A DNA stretch of 64,000 nucleotides from Chryseobacterium sp. RU37D. Lineage in GTDB: Bacteria > Bacteroidota > Bacteroidia > Flavobacteriales > Weeksellaceae. The stretch spans positions 124,001 through 188,000 of the forward strand of contig NZ_FTMM01000001.1 of assembly GCF_900156075.1 (NCBI RefSeq), given 5' to 3'. Below the pieces are notes generated by a model. The model was not told the origin of the DNA and did not search any database. It saw only the letters and a list, made by a program, of their open reading frames with translations. Shown here one piece after another: positions 31,324 to 39,356 of the stretch; the first letter of the stretch is position 1, and each line of letters starts with the position of its first letter. A program made the position numbers and the translations under genes.

Positions 31324-33717
31324 TTAATTTCTCAACGGTTTACCATTTTGTAACATATACTGAATTCTCTCCAATGTTTTTCTTTCACCACAAAGTTGCA
31401 AGAACGTCTCTCTTTCAAGATTCAATAAATATTGTTCCGTAACGACTGTAGGTTCAGAAAGATTTCCGCCGACCATAACGTTGGCTAACTTATCTGCAAT
31501 CTTTTTGTCGTGTTCAGAGATGTAATTTCCGGTTAACATCTGGTCGGTTCCAACATAGAACATTCCTAATGCATCTTTACCCAAAACTTTTACTCGTTGC
31601 TCAATTGGTTGAGTATACCCTTGTTCTGCCAATAATTTGGCTACCTTTTTAGCCTCAGCAATCTGTCTGTTTTTGCTTACAGAAACGATATCTTTTCCTT
31701 TTTCAAGAATTCCCATATCATAGGCTTCATAAGCAGAAGTTGCCACTTTACCCATTGCGATATTCATAAAAGCTTCACGAAGTCTGTTATTTTTTACATC
31801 ATCGTTGTGGAATTCTCTTGACGTTCTCAAAGTCAATTCTTTCGTTCCGCCACCACCAGGAATTACACCAACTCCGGTTTCAACCAATCCGATGTAAGTT
31901 TCTGCAGCTGCAACCACTCGGTCGGCATGCATTGTCATTTCGCAACCACCACCAAGCGTCATTCCGTGAGGAGCAACGACTACAGGAATAGAGGAGTAGC
32001 GAACTCTCATCATGGATTTTTGGAAGTAAGCAATTGCCATGTTCAAATCATCCCAATCCTGTTCGATTGCCATCATTAAAATCATGGCTAAATTGGCTCC
32101 AACAGAGAAATTAGTCGCTTGGTTTCCAATCACTAATCCGTCATATTCTTTTTCAGCTAAATCAATGGCTCTGTTTAATCCATCCAACACTTCACCTCCC
32201 AAAGAGTTCATTTTAGAACGGATCTCGAAGTTGATAATTCCGTCACCTAAATCTTCAATCGCTGCACCGGAATTGCTCCAAAGCGTTTTATTTTTTCTTA
32301 TATTATCTAAAATAATGAAAGCATCCTGACCAGGAATTTTTTTATAATCACGGGAATTTTTATCAACATAAATGCTTTGTCCTTCATCATTTACTTTATA
32401 GAAAGTCTCCACATGCTGCACCCAGTCTGAAACTTGGTAACCGGCTTCTGTAGCCAATTCAATACCTTTTTGAACACCGACTGCATCCCAAATTTCAAAT
32501 GGTCCGTTTTCCCAACCGAAACCGGCTTTCATCGCATCATCAATTTTGTAGATGTCATCAGAAATTTCCGGAACTTTATGAGAAACATAAGCGAATAATG
32601 CCCCCAACGATTTTCTGTACAATTCTCCAGCCTTGTCTTTTCCGCCAATTAAGACTTTGAATCTGTCAATTGGTTTGTCTATATTTTTAGTTAATTCTAA
32701 AGTCGGAAAAGAAGATTTTCCTTGAAGCTCGTATTCTAAAGTATCAAGATTCAACCCGTGAATTTCAGATTTTCCTTCAGTATTTTTCACTTTTTTGTAG
32801 AACCCTTGCTCTGTTTTTGAACCTAACCATTTATTATCAATCATTTTCTGGATGTAATCAGGAAGTGCAAAAACATTGTTGAAATCATTTGCTTCGGCAC
32901 CGCTCTGGCGAACACCATTTGCTACCATCACCAAAGTATCCAAACCAACAACATCAGCAGTTCTGAACGTCGCAGATTTTGGACGACCAATCACAGGACC
33001 AGTTAATTTATCAACTTCAGAAACCGTTAAACCTAATTTCTGAACGTTGTGAAGCAAATCCATCATTGAAAATACTCCGATTCTGTTCGCAATAAATGCA
33101 GGAGTATCTTTTGCCAAAACCGTTGTTTTTCCTAAGAATTTAGCACCGTAATTCATGTAAAAATCAATGATTTCCGGAAGTGTGTCGTTTGTTGGAATAA
33201 TCTCTAAAAGAGGAAGATATCTCACAGGATTAAAAAAATGCGTTCCTGCAAAATAATGTTTAAAATCCTCGCTTCTTCCTTCCGTTAAAAAATGGATTGG
33301 AATCCCCGATGTATTAGAAGAAATCAACGTTCCCGGCTTTCTGAATTGTTCGATTTTTTCGTAGACTGATTTTTTGATGTCAAGTCTTTCAACTACAACT
33401 TCAATGATCCAGTCTGTATTTTTTATTTTTGGTAAATCATCATCAAAATTTCCAACCTTAATTCTATCTGCGAATTTAGGAGAATAGAGTAGTGCCGGAC
33501 TTGCTTTTTTGAGTTTTTCAAAGTTTTCCGCAGCGATTCTGTTTCTTACTGCTTTATCATCTTTGGTCAAACCTTTTTTCTGTTCCATTTCATTCAGTTC
33601 AAAAGGAACGATATCCAGAAGCGACACCTGGACTCCGATGTTGGCAAAGTGCGCCGCGATACCACTTCCCATAATTCCTGAACCTAGAACCGTAACATGT
33701 TTGATTCTTCTTTTCAT
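31324..33717 (-). CDS. fadB: 3-hydroxyacyl-CoA dehydrogenase / enoyl-CoA hydratase (FadB/FadN-like)
   Basis: A 797-residue bifunctional beta-oxidation enzyme with the dehydrogenase domain first. NAD binding is at GSGIMGSGIAAHF (12-24), the 3HCDH core includes GTHFFNPVRYLPLLEIIPT, and the dehydrogenase C-terminal domains include KDTPAFIANRIG. The crotonase-like domain is in the last third, with VAPHGMTLGGGCEMTMHADR and GLVETGVGVIPGGGGTKE. The order dehydrogenase then hydratase is that of FadN, the reverse of E. coli FadB. It follows the MarR regulator gene and precedes fadA, with a RAYT between. Confidence 0.95.
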   Translation of the reverse strand: MKRRIKHVTVLGSGIMGSGIAAHFANIGVQVSLLDIVPFELNEMEQKKGLTKDDKAVRNRIAAENFEKLKKASPALLYSPKFADRIKVGNFDDDLPKIKNTDWIIEVVVERLDIKKSVYEKIEQFRKPGTLISSNTSGIPIHFLTEGRSEDFKHYFAGTHFFNPVRYLPLLEIIPTNDTLPEIIDFYMNYGAKFLGKTTVLAKDTPAFIANRIGVFSMMDLLHNVQKLGLTVSEVDKLTGPVIGRPKSATFRTADVVGLDTLVMVANGVRQSGAEANDFNNVFALPDYIQKMIDNKWLGSKTEQGFYKKVKNTEGKSEIHGLNLDTLEYELQGKSSFPTLELTKNIDKPIDRFKVLIGGKDKAGELYRKSLGALFAYVSHKVPEISDDIYKIDDAMKAGFGWENGPFEIWDAVGVQKGIELATEAGYQVSDWVQHVETFYKVNDEGQSIYVDKNSRDYKKIPGQDAFIILDNIRKNKTLWSNSGAAIEDLGDGIINFEIRSKMNSLGGEVLDGLNRAIDLAEKEYDGLVIGNQATNFSVGANLAMILMMAIEQDWDDLNMAIAYFQKSMMRVRYSSIPVVVAPHGMTLGGGCEMTMHADRVVAAAETYIGLVETGVGVIPGGGGTKELTLRTSREFHNDDVKNNRLREAFMNIAMGKVATSAYEAYDMGILEKGKDIVSVSKNRQIAEAKKVAKLLAEQGYTQPIEQRVKVLGKDALGMFYVGTDQMLTGNYISEHDKKIADKLANVMVGGNLSEPTVVTEQYLLNLERETFLQLCGERKTLERIQYMLQNGKPLRN

Positions 33718-33802
33718 TGATTTATTATTTGTAATTGTTTAATGCGTTTGTCATTTTCAACGAGATACAAAATCATTTGAAACTATACCCATAGTAAAAT
33801 GA

Positions 33803-34255
33803 TTATTTTTTATTATTAAGATCGGTAGCGATTTTCATAATTTCGCTCATCACTTGTTTAAAGGTCTCAAGTCTTTCCGAAGAAATTTTTTCCATTACTC
33901 TTTTATTGAAGTTGACAACAACTTCTTTTGAAAGATTTCTTGAGTTTAGGCCTTTATCAGTAAGCTTGATGATTACTTCACGCTTATCAGTGGTAGTTTT
34001 TTCCTTGTAGATATAACCATTGTCTTCCAAGAGCTTAATAATTCTTGTAAGTGATGTCGGTTCGATAGCCATCTTAGGACCAAGGTTTGTACTTCTTGTT
34101 CCTTCTTTAGGGTCGATCTTTAGAAGAGTGAGGGCCTGAACAGCCGTAGAATCATGCTCTTGTGCTAGTTCCGTATACATTTTTGAAACGGCTAACCAGG
34201 TCTGTTTTAAAATTAAGTCAACGTTTTCTATTTTATCCTTATTACTATCCATCAT
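33803..34255 (-). CDS. MarR-family regulator of the fad operon
   Basis: A 150-residue winged-helix repressor. The helix-turn-helix is in the middle (TRSTNLGPKMAIEPTSLTRI) followed by the wing IYKEKTTTDKREVIIKLTDKG, the most conserved MarR segment. It is the first gene of the minus-strand fad set, 85 nt ahead of fadB, so it probably senses a fatty acyl compound and controls beta-oxidation. Two ATGCATGCAT operator-like palindromes upstream suggest autoregulation. The ligand is inferred from context only. Confidence 0.9.
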   Translation of the reverse strand: MMDSNKDKIENVDLILKQTWLAVSKMYTELAQEHDSTAVQALTLLKIDPKEGTRSTNLGPKMAIEPTSLTRIIKLLEDNGYIYKEKTTTDKREVIIKLTDKGLNSRNLSKEVVVNFNKRVMEKISSERLETFKQVMSEIMKIATDLNNKK

Positions 34256-34277
34256 TCTATATTGAAATGGTTTTACC

Positions 34278-34285
34278 CAAATTTA
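34278..34285 (-). promoter_or_regulatory. -7 element of the marR-fad promoter
   Basis: On the minus strand the sequence is TAAATTTG (TAnnTTTG), 22 nt before the ATG at 34255. Operator site 1 lies 7-22 nt upstream of it, where the -33 region would be. Confidence 0.45.
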
Positions 34286-34292
34286 CTAAATA

Positions 34293-34308
34293 TTATGCAT
34301 GCATAGTA
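34293..34308. promoter_or_regulatory. Operator-like palindrome, site 1 (ATGCATGCAT)
   Basis: TTATGCATGCATAGTA contains the perfect palindrome ATGCATGCAT (34295-34304) in the spacer/-33 region of the marR promoter. An almost identical inverted copy is at 34374-34391. Confidence 0.65.
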
Positions 34309-34373
34309 TTTTTTAAAGTTAAAATTTGTTAATAAACTGATAATAAATTAATTAAAATATATGAAAAGCATAA

Positions 34374-34391
34374 TAGTATGCATGCATAAGA
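34374..34391. promoter_or_regulatory. Operator-like palindrome, site 2 (ATGCATGCAT)
   Basis: TAGTATGCATGCATAAGA carries the same core at 34378-34387. The centres of the two sites are 83 nt apart, close to eight helical turns, which would suit co-operative or looped binding. Confidence 0.65.
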
Positions 34392-34417
34392 TATGAAATG
34401 AGTAAAGAAAAATAGTA

Positions 34418-35341
34418 TTAATAAATGGTTTTCACGAAATTAACGATTTCTTCGAAAGATCCACATTGATGTTTTATTGTGGTACTGGAAATTATCCAAG
34501 TGTTATTTTGGAGTTCAAAATTCAAAGCAGAAAGATCTCTTTGAAAGTTCTTTTGAAGGAGAGAATATAGCATTTCCTTGTAGAAATCAGGTGCAATAAT
34601 CTTTGGCGCAGCAAAATTCTTATTAATTTTAAATAGTGAGGGATTAATTAATTCTTCGTGCTGGAGTAGAACATCTTCCACAATTCCTGAGTACAATTGA
34701 TTATCCTTTAGATACCAGATTTTATCTGCAAACTCTTTTGCCAATCGCCAGTCGTGTGAGGAAAAAAGAATAAGCTTATTTTGTTTTTTGGCTAATTTTC
34801 TGAGCGTTTTTAGAATAATGATTTTATTTTGTTCATCCAGATGGGTAGTGGGCTCATCAAGAATAATGACAGGTGAGTTCTGTGTCAAAGCTCGTCCAAT
34901 AAATGCTTTTTGAAGATTTCCGTCTGAAAGGTTTTTAAGCAAAATATTTTTATACTGAGCCAAATCCAGCTGTTCTATAATATTCAAAACTTCCTTCTGG
35001 TCATCATTTTTAAGCTCAAAATAAAAAGGGTAATAAATATATTTTCCCAGAGAAATTAAATCTTCAACCGTATAATTCTGTGGAATAACTGCTTTTGAAA
35101 AAACAACAGCAACATACTCGGCAATTTCTTTAACAGAAAGATGTTTTACATTTTTATTATTAATAAAAATTTCTCCGCTTAAAAGTGTGATTTGATGTAA
35201 AATAGATTTAATTAAAGTTGTTTTTCCAACACCGTTGTTGCCAATCAATAAGCAAACCTCTCCTAAATTCAAATGGGCATTTGCATTTGAAATTAAGGTT
35301 TTATTGTAGCCGATGTTTGCTTGATTGATTTTTAAGTGCAT
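34418..35341 (-). CDS. FecE-type ABC transporter ATPase (iron-chelate/cobalamin uptake)
   Basis: A 307-residue ATPase. Walker A is GNNGVGKTT (34-42). The signature is LSDGNLQKAFIGRAL (138 on), with LSDGN in place of LSGGQ, as in some FecE/BtuD relatives. Walker B is VIILDEPTTHLD (158-169) and the H-loop is LFSSHDW. About 80 extra residues follow the ATPase domain. It should power the FecCD-type permease encoded 700 nt upstream on the same strand; the two are separated by the GxxExxY pseudogene and its repeats. The substrate-binding protein is not in the window. Substrate is inferred from the class. Confidence 0.88.
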   Translation of the reverse strand: MHLKINQANIGYNKTLISNANAHLNLGEVCLLIGNNGVGKTTLIKSILHQITLLSGEIFINNKNVKHLSVKEIAEYVAVVFSKAVIPQNYTVEDLISLGKYIYYPFYFELKNDDQKEVLNIIEQLDLAQYKNILLKNLSDGNLQKAFIGRALTQNSPVIILDEPTTHLDEQNKIIILKTLRKLAKKQNKLILFSSHDWRLAKEFADKIWYLKDNQLYSGIVEDVLLQHEELINPSLFKINKNFAAPKIIAPDFYKEMLYSLLQKNFQRDLSALNFELQNNTWIISSTTIKHQCGSFEEIVNFVKTIY

Positions 35342-35350
35342 TCTGTTGGT

Positions 35351-35405
35351 TTATCGCAAAGGCGCAAAATTTCTTTTACAAAAATACTGTTTTAAGGCGC
35401 AAGGA
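35351..35405 (+). repeat. CGCAAAGGCGCAAA repeat, unit A
   Basis: About 55 nt: TTATCGCAAAGGCGCAAAAT, TTCTTTTACAAAAATACTG, TTTTAAGGCGCAAGGA. Nearly the same sequence is found inverted at 35980-36036 and partly, in direct orientation, at 35849-35901. Confidence 0.8.
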
Positions 35406-35438
35406 ATTTGACTTTGTCAAATTTTTTATGATGTTTAT

Positions 35439-35816
35439 TTATAAAAAGTTTACAATTCTTGTTACACCATTTTTAAAAACATCAGATTGAAAATTTAATA
35501 ACAATCCTAGCTTACAATTTGTCATTTTCAGATAAGTCAAAAGTTGAGCTTTATGTGTTGGATTTATATACTCAACAGTTTTGATTTCTAAGATTAATTT
35601 ATTTTCGACAATTATGTCTAATCTAAAAGCATTTTCAATTTTTAATTCTTCATAGATAATGGGAAGAAACTTTTGTTTCTCTACAAAAAGTTCGGCTTTG
35701 GTCAATTCATAAAATAAGCATTGCTCATACACATGCTCAAATAATCCGGCTCCAAGTTTCTTGTGTATTTTCTATCCTGTTTCAAAAACTATTTTTGATA
35801 ATTCATTTTCTGTCAT
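35439..35816 (-). pseudogene. GxxExxY protein (PD-(D/E)XK-type) gene with a nonsense codon
   Basis: The full frame starts at ATG 35816 (MTENELSKIVFETG), meets TAG at 35774-35772 as codon 15 where relatives have Leu, then continues KIHKKLGAGLFEHVYEQCLF to the stop at 35439. GLFEHVY is the family-naming GxxExxY motif. The nuclease-like core follows: FRLDIIVENKLILEIKTVE, with the Asp and Glu-x-Lys of PD-(D/E)XK enzymes. Without the stop it would be 125 residues, a normal length. Restart at the GTG at 35732 would lose the motif. Function of the family is unknown. It separates the two ABC transporter genes. Confidence 0.85.
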
Positions 35817-35848
35817 TTGTGTTGTGTTCTTTATTTATTGTTTTTTTG

Positions 35849-35901
35849 TTAATCGCAAAGGCGCAAAGATTTCTAATTTTCAACCCGTTTTAAGGCCCAA
35901 G
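35849..35901 (+). repeat. CGCAAAGGCGCAAA repeat, unit B
   Basis: TTAATCGCAAAGGCGCAAAG, ATTTCTAATTTTCAACCC, GTTTTAAGGCCCAAGA: a diverged direct copy of unit A on the other side of the GxxExxY gene. Confidence 0.7.
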
Positions 35902-35979
35902 AAAATCGAAGATTTTCAGCAAACAATGTGCTAATTTGACTTTACAAATATGCAGGTTTAAATTTTATCAAAGATAAAA

Positions 35980-36036
35980 TCCTTGCGCCTTAAAATAGTA
36001 TTTTTGTAAAATAAACTTTGCGCCTTTGCGATTAAC
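35980..36036 (-). repeat. CGCAAAGGCGCAAA repeat, unit C (inverted)
   Basis: Its reverse complement reads GTTAATCGCAAAGGCGCAAA, GTTTATTTTACAAAAATACT, ATTTTAAGGCGCAAGGA, matching unit A almost base for base. With unit A it bounds the GxxExxY region as inverted ends of about 55 nt. Confidence 0.8.
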
Positions 36037-36041
36037 AAAAG

Positions 36042-37013
36042 TTAAACTTTATTCTGTCTCAAAAGCATCATCAAAATTACAGGGATTCCAAAAACTGAAC
36101 TTATTACATTTAAAGGAATTTGAGATTTTTCCGCGATAATGGAGAAAAATAACATCATCAACATTCCCAAAAACATATTCAGAATCCATTGCTGCCATAA
36201 TTTTGCCGGATTGTAAATTAATCTGCAAAAATGCGGGACAATAATTCCTATAAATAAAATAGGTCCTAAAAAAGCTGTAATTGAAGCAGAAAGGAGGGAA
36301 GAAGCGGTTATAGTTAAAATTTTTAACTGATTCAAATTTACTCCCAGACTTTGGGCATATGAGCTTCCCAAAGAATTTCCAATTAATGGTTTTACAGCTT
36401 TAAAACAAAGTATTGAACCAATCAAAATAAAAATCGACAATACATAAATTTGATTTCGTGTCACCATATTGTTCGCTCCAAAAGACCATAAAATATAATT
36501 CTTTAGGCTCTGATTTTCTGCATAAAACTGAAGCAGAGAAACAATTGCCCCGGCAAACGCAGAAATCAAAAATCCAAAAATGACTAAGTAAGATTTATCC
36601 TGGAATTTCCTGGAGATTGACAGCAAAACCAGCATCAAAATTAAACTCCCAACAATTGAAGACAAGCTTAAAAAACTGTTTTGAAGAAACTCCGGAAACT
36701 CAACGTTATATGAAAAAAATATATAAAAAGCCACAGAAAGGCTCGCTACTGAGGTAATTCCCAAAATATCAGGACCAGCAAGTGGGTTTTGGAAATATTC
36801 CTGCATCAAAAACCCGGATGTAGGAATGGAAATACCAGCTAAAAGCATTACCAGAACACGGTTGACACGAATTTCAGCGATCTGGCTATTGGAGGATTCC
36901 GAAAAAAAATCAGGAAGATCTAAACTTAAAAATCCTGTGTTCAGATTAATAACCGCAGTGAAAATAATAGCGATCAATAACAATAAACACAGGATTTTAA
37001 ACTTATTTGACAT
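36042..37013 (-). CDS. FecCD/BtuC-type ABC transporter permease
   Basis: A 323-residue inner-membrane permease with about nine or ten hydrophobic helices. Family hallmarks are VNRVLVMLLAGISIPTSGFL near residue 52, NPLAGPDILGITSVA (about 72-86), and GPILFIGIIVPHFCRL near 250. It imports iron-siderophore, heme or cobalamin from the periplasm with the FecE-type ATPase. The cognate ATPase lies downstream beyond the GxxExxY pseudogene. The TlpA-like lipoprotein gene ends up 18 nt before this start and is probably co-transcribed. Confidence 0.92.
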   Translation of the reverse strand: MSNKFKILCLLLLIAIIFTAVINLNTGFLSLDLPDFFSESSNSQIAEIRVNRVLVMLLAGISIPTSGFLMQEYFQNPLAGPDILGITSVASLSVAFYIFFSYNVEFPEFLQNSFLSLSSIVGSLILMLVLLSISRKFQDKSYLVIFGFLISAFAGAIVSLLQFYAENQSLKNYILWSFGANNMVTRNQIYVLSIFILIGSILCFKAVKPLIGNSLGSSYAQSLGVNLNQLKILTITASSLLSASITAFLGPILFIGIIVPHFCRLIYNPAKLWQQWILNMFLGMLMMLFFSIIAEKSQIPLNVISSVFGIPVILMMLLRQNKV

Positions 37014-37030
37014 AAAAAAGTCCGTAAATC

Positions 37031-37585
37031 TTATTTTAAAAGAGAATTGATTTTCTCATTAAGCTCTTTTTCATTAATCATACCTAAGGTCTCATCGGTC
37101 TTATCACCTTTTCTCATGAAAGTAAACGGAATTGCACCGCCGTCCCATTGTTTAAAATTTCTCTTAAAGAAGTTTCCATCCAGAAGCTGTCCATCCAAAA
37201 GAACCGTATGATCCTGAATACCACGTTCTGCAGTAAAGCGAGGAACTTCCGAATTCCAAACATCCTTTTGGTCTAAACTTACGAAAGTAATTTTTACAGG
37301 TTTTCCGTTCAATTCCTGAATTTTATTCTTAAAGTGTGGAATCTCTTTTACACAAGGACCACACCAGGTAGCAAAGAAATTGGTTACATACAGCGTATCA
37401 TTTTTCTTACCCAAAAACTCAGAAATTTTCTCTGGCGTAACAATTTTTAAAGCAACCCCAGAAGCTTCAGGTTTAGAAGCTATGGCAGAATCTGCAACTG
37501 ATGTAGTTTCCTCATTTTTTTGACTTTCTTTTTTGCAGCCTGCCAAAGCAAACAAAACAAGCGTGGATAAAATTATCTTCTTCAT
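37031..37585 (-). CDS. TlpA/ResA-like thiol-disulfide oxidoreductase lipoprotein
   Basis: A 184-residue periplasmic lipoprotein. The lipobox is LAGC with Cys17, followed by a Ser/Glu/Ala-rich linker. The thioredoxin-fold domain starts near residue 46 and has the redox motif TWCGPCVKE (Cys75, Cys78). It reduces or isomerises disulfides, for example in c-type cytochrome maturation. It is the first gene of the FecCD-FecE minus-strand group, though a functional link to metal uptake is not obvious. The reductase gene upstream is divergent, only 32 nt away. Confidence 0.9.
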   Translation of the reverse strand: MKKIILSTLVLFALAGCKKESQKNEETTSVADSAIASKPEASGVALKIVTPEKISEFLGKKNDTLYVTNFFATWCGPCVKEIPHFKNKIQELNGKPVKITFVSLDQKDVWNSEVPRFTAERGIQDHTVLLDGQLLDGNFFKRNFKQWDGGAIPFTFMRKGDKTDETLGMINEKELNEKINSLLK

Positions 37586-37600
37586 AAATTATTTTTTATC

Positions 37601-37608
37601 TATTTTTG
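37601..37608 (+). promoter_or_regulatory. -7 element of the ferredoxin-reductase gene
   Basis: TATTTTTG ends 9 nt before the ATG at 37618, implying a leader of only a few nt. Confidence 0.35.
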
Positions 37609-37617
37609 AATTGAAGT

Positions 37618-38742
37618 ATGGAACAACAAATCTATAAAGGGAAACTGATACAGTTTCATTGGCTAAAAATAACGAAAAAGGAAGACCTGACCAAAAATAC
37701 TTTCGCACTTGAATTTGAAATTCCCAAGAATTTAAGGGAAAATTTTAAGTTTGAAGCCGGTCAGTTTGTAAGTATAAGATTTAAATCTCACGGCAAAGAT
37801 GTCATTAATGATTACTCGATGACTTCAGCACCTTACGAAGGAAAAATAGCTTTGGGTATAAAGGTAAAATCACCAGACGGAGAGACTTCGCAGCTTTTTA
37901 AAAACTACAATATCGGTGATGAACTGCTTATAAGCGAACCTTCCGGAAGATTCACCCTGGCTTCAAAGCCAAGTGAATTCAGGACCATTATAGGCTTTGC
38001 GGCAGGAATTGGCATTACCCCTATTTTAAGTCATTTTAAAAATATTCTTCATAACGAGCCCAGAACAAGAATGTTTCTGTTTTTTGGAAATAAAACCAAT
38101 GAAGATCTTATCTACAGAGATCAGTTGGATAGTCTTGCGAGAACCTTCGGCAAAAGGCTGCAGATATTTTATTTCTTCTCACAGGAAAAAACATCGAACA
38201 GCTTTTTCCAAGGGAGGCTAGATGATAAAAAATTAAGCTTGATAGTTAATCAAATTCTACATTTAGATGATACTGATGAGGAATCTACTATCTGGGATGC
38301 TGTAGACGAAGTTTTAATATGTGGAAAAGGGGATATGATTAAAACTCTGGCCAACGCATGCTATCATCACGGCATTCCAAAGAAAAATATTCACTTTGAG
38401 CTTTTTGAAGAATATAATGACGATATTTATCATGTCGAAAAAAAGTTTCCGCTGATAAAAAATGTTGATGTAGAATTTAAAATGTTAGGAGAGATGCATC
38501 ATACCAAGCTTCCTGATAACAAAGAAAAGCTGCTTCAGCAATTATTAGCTCAGAAGTTTCCGGTTCCTTATTCCTGTAAATCAGGTATTTGCGGAAGCTG
38601 CGAATGTATTTTAGAAGAAGGGGAAGTTGAGCTGCTGGAAAATGAATATTTGACGGAAAAAGAAGAAGAAAAAGGACATATTTTAGCTTGTATGTCGATT
38701 GCAAAAAGCAAGAAAATAAAACTTAACTTTGATCTTATTTGA
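37618..38742 (+). CDS. FNR-type oxidoreductase with C-terminal plant-type [2Fe-2S] ferredoxin domain (PaaE-like)
   Basis: A 374-residue electron-transfer flavoprotein. The FAD domain has the DYSMTSAP motif, the NAD(P)-binding domain has GFAAGIGITPILS, and the C-terminal ferredoxin domain binds [2Fe-2S] through Cys320, 325, 328 and 358 (YSCKSGICGSCEC ... HILACMS). The order FAD, NAD, ferredoxin is that of PaaE and related oxygenase reductases. No oxygenase genes are nearby, so it may serve a fatty-acid hydroxylase or desaturase elsewhere. An insert at about 205-222 (HLDDTDEESTIWD) is not typical. Its stop overlaps the next start by 4 nt. Confidence 0.9.
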   Translation: MEQQIYKGKLIQFHWLKITKKEDLTKNTFALEFEIPKNLRENFKFEAGQFVSIRFKSHGKDVINDYSMTSAPYEGKIALGIKVKSPDGETSQLFKNYNIGDELLISEPSGRFTLASKPSEFRTIIGFAAGIGITPILSHFKNILHNEPRTRMFLFFGNKTNEDLIYRDQLDSLARTFGKRLQIFYFFSQEKTSNSFFQGRLDDKKLSLIVNQILHLDDTDEESTIWDAVDEVLICGKGDMIKTLANACYHHGIPKKNIHFELFEEYNDDIYHVEKKFPLIKNVDVEFKMLGEMHHTKLPDNKEKLLQQLLAQKFPVPYSCKSGICGSCECILEEGEVELLENEYLTEKEEEKGHILACMSIAKSKKIKLNFDLI

Positions 38743-39356
38743 GAATTATAAAAACCATATTTAGCCTGATTTTCATATCAATAGAAATAGGAATTCTGCT
38801 GATATGTCTTGCTAATGCCTGGGTTTTTGCACTGACGGACGGCAGGACCTATACAAAAATCTCAAAAATCCCGCCGAGGGAAGTCGCTCTGGTTCTGGGA
38901 ACTTCTCCAAAAATGAAATCCGGGCTTTCTAACCCTTATTTTACTAAAAGAATGGATGCGGCAGCGCTTCTCTATCATCATGGGAAAATTAAGCACATCA
39001 TCGTAAGCGGCGAAAAAAGTAAAGGTTATAACGAGCCGGCCGCCATGAAAAATTACTTGATCTATCAGGAAGGTGTCCCTGAGGAAATTATTATTGAAGA
39101 TCCTAAAGGCTTTAATACCTACAAAAGCATTCTGCGATGCAAACACGTTTATAAGAAAGATAATGTAATTATTGTTTCACAGGGGTTTCATAACCTCCGG
39201 GCTTTGCTTTTCGCGAGAAACAACAGTATGAATGCTCTGGGCTTTGATGCACAAGACGTTTCAAGGCCGGAAAGCTACTACAGAAACCAGTTTAGGGAGA
39301 TACTCGCGAGAACGATTGCTGTAGTATATTTTGGTTTGGGAATTTCGCCGGATTAG
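38739..39356 (+). CDS. SanA/YdcF-family (DUF218) envelope protein
   Basis: A 205-residue protein with one N-terminal transmembrane helix (about 5-27) and a DUF218 domain outside the cytoplasm. Motifs are VALVLGTSPKMKSG, RMDAAALLYHHGKIKHIIVSG, and IIVSQGFHNLRALLFAR. The SanA group affects envelope permeability (vancomycin resistance at high temperature in E. coli); the biochemical activity is unknown. The start is a TTG that overlaps the stop of the reductase gene, so translation is coupled. It converges with the tamL gene and overlaps it by 4 nt. Confidence 0.88.
   Translation: MRIIKTIFSLIFISIEIGILLICLANAWVFALTDGRTYTKISKIPPREVALVLGTSPKMKSGLSNPYFTKRMDAAALLYHHGKIKHIIVSGEKSKGYNEPAAMKNYLIYQEGVPEEIIIEDPKGFNTYKSILRCKHVYKKDNVIIVSQGFHNLRALLFARNNSMNALGFDAQDVSRPESYYRNQFREILARTIAVVYFGLGISPD

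Noticed and set aside
35439-35732. Intact 97-residue protein starting at a GTG
   Set aside because: The real family start is at 35816; using the GTG would delete the defining GxxExxY motif, so the gene is better read as interrupted by a stop.
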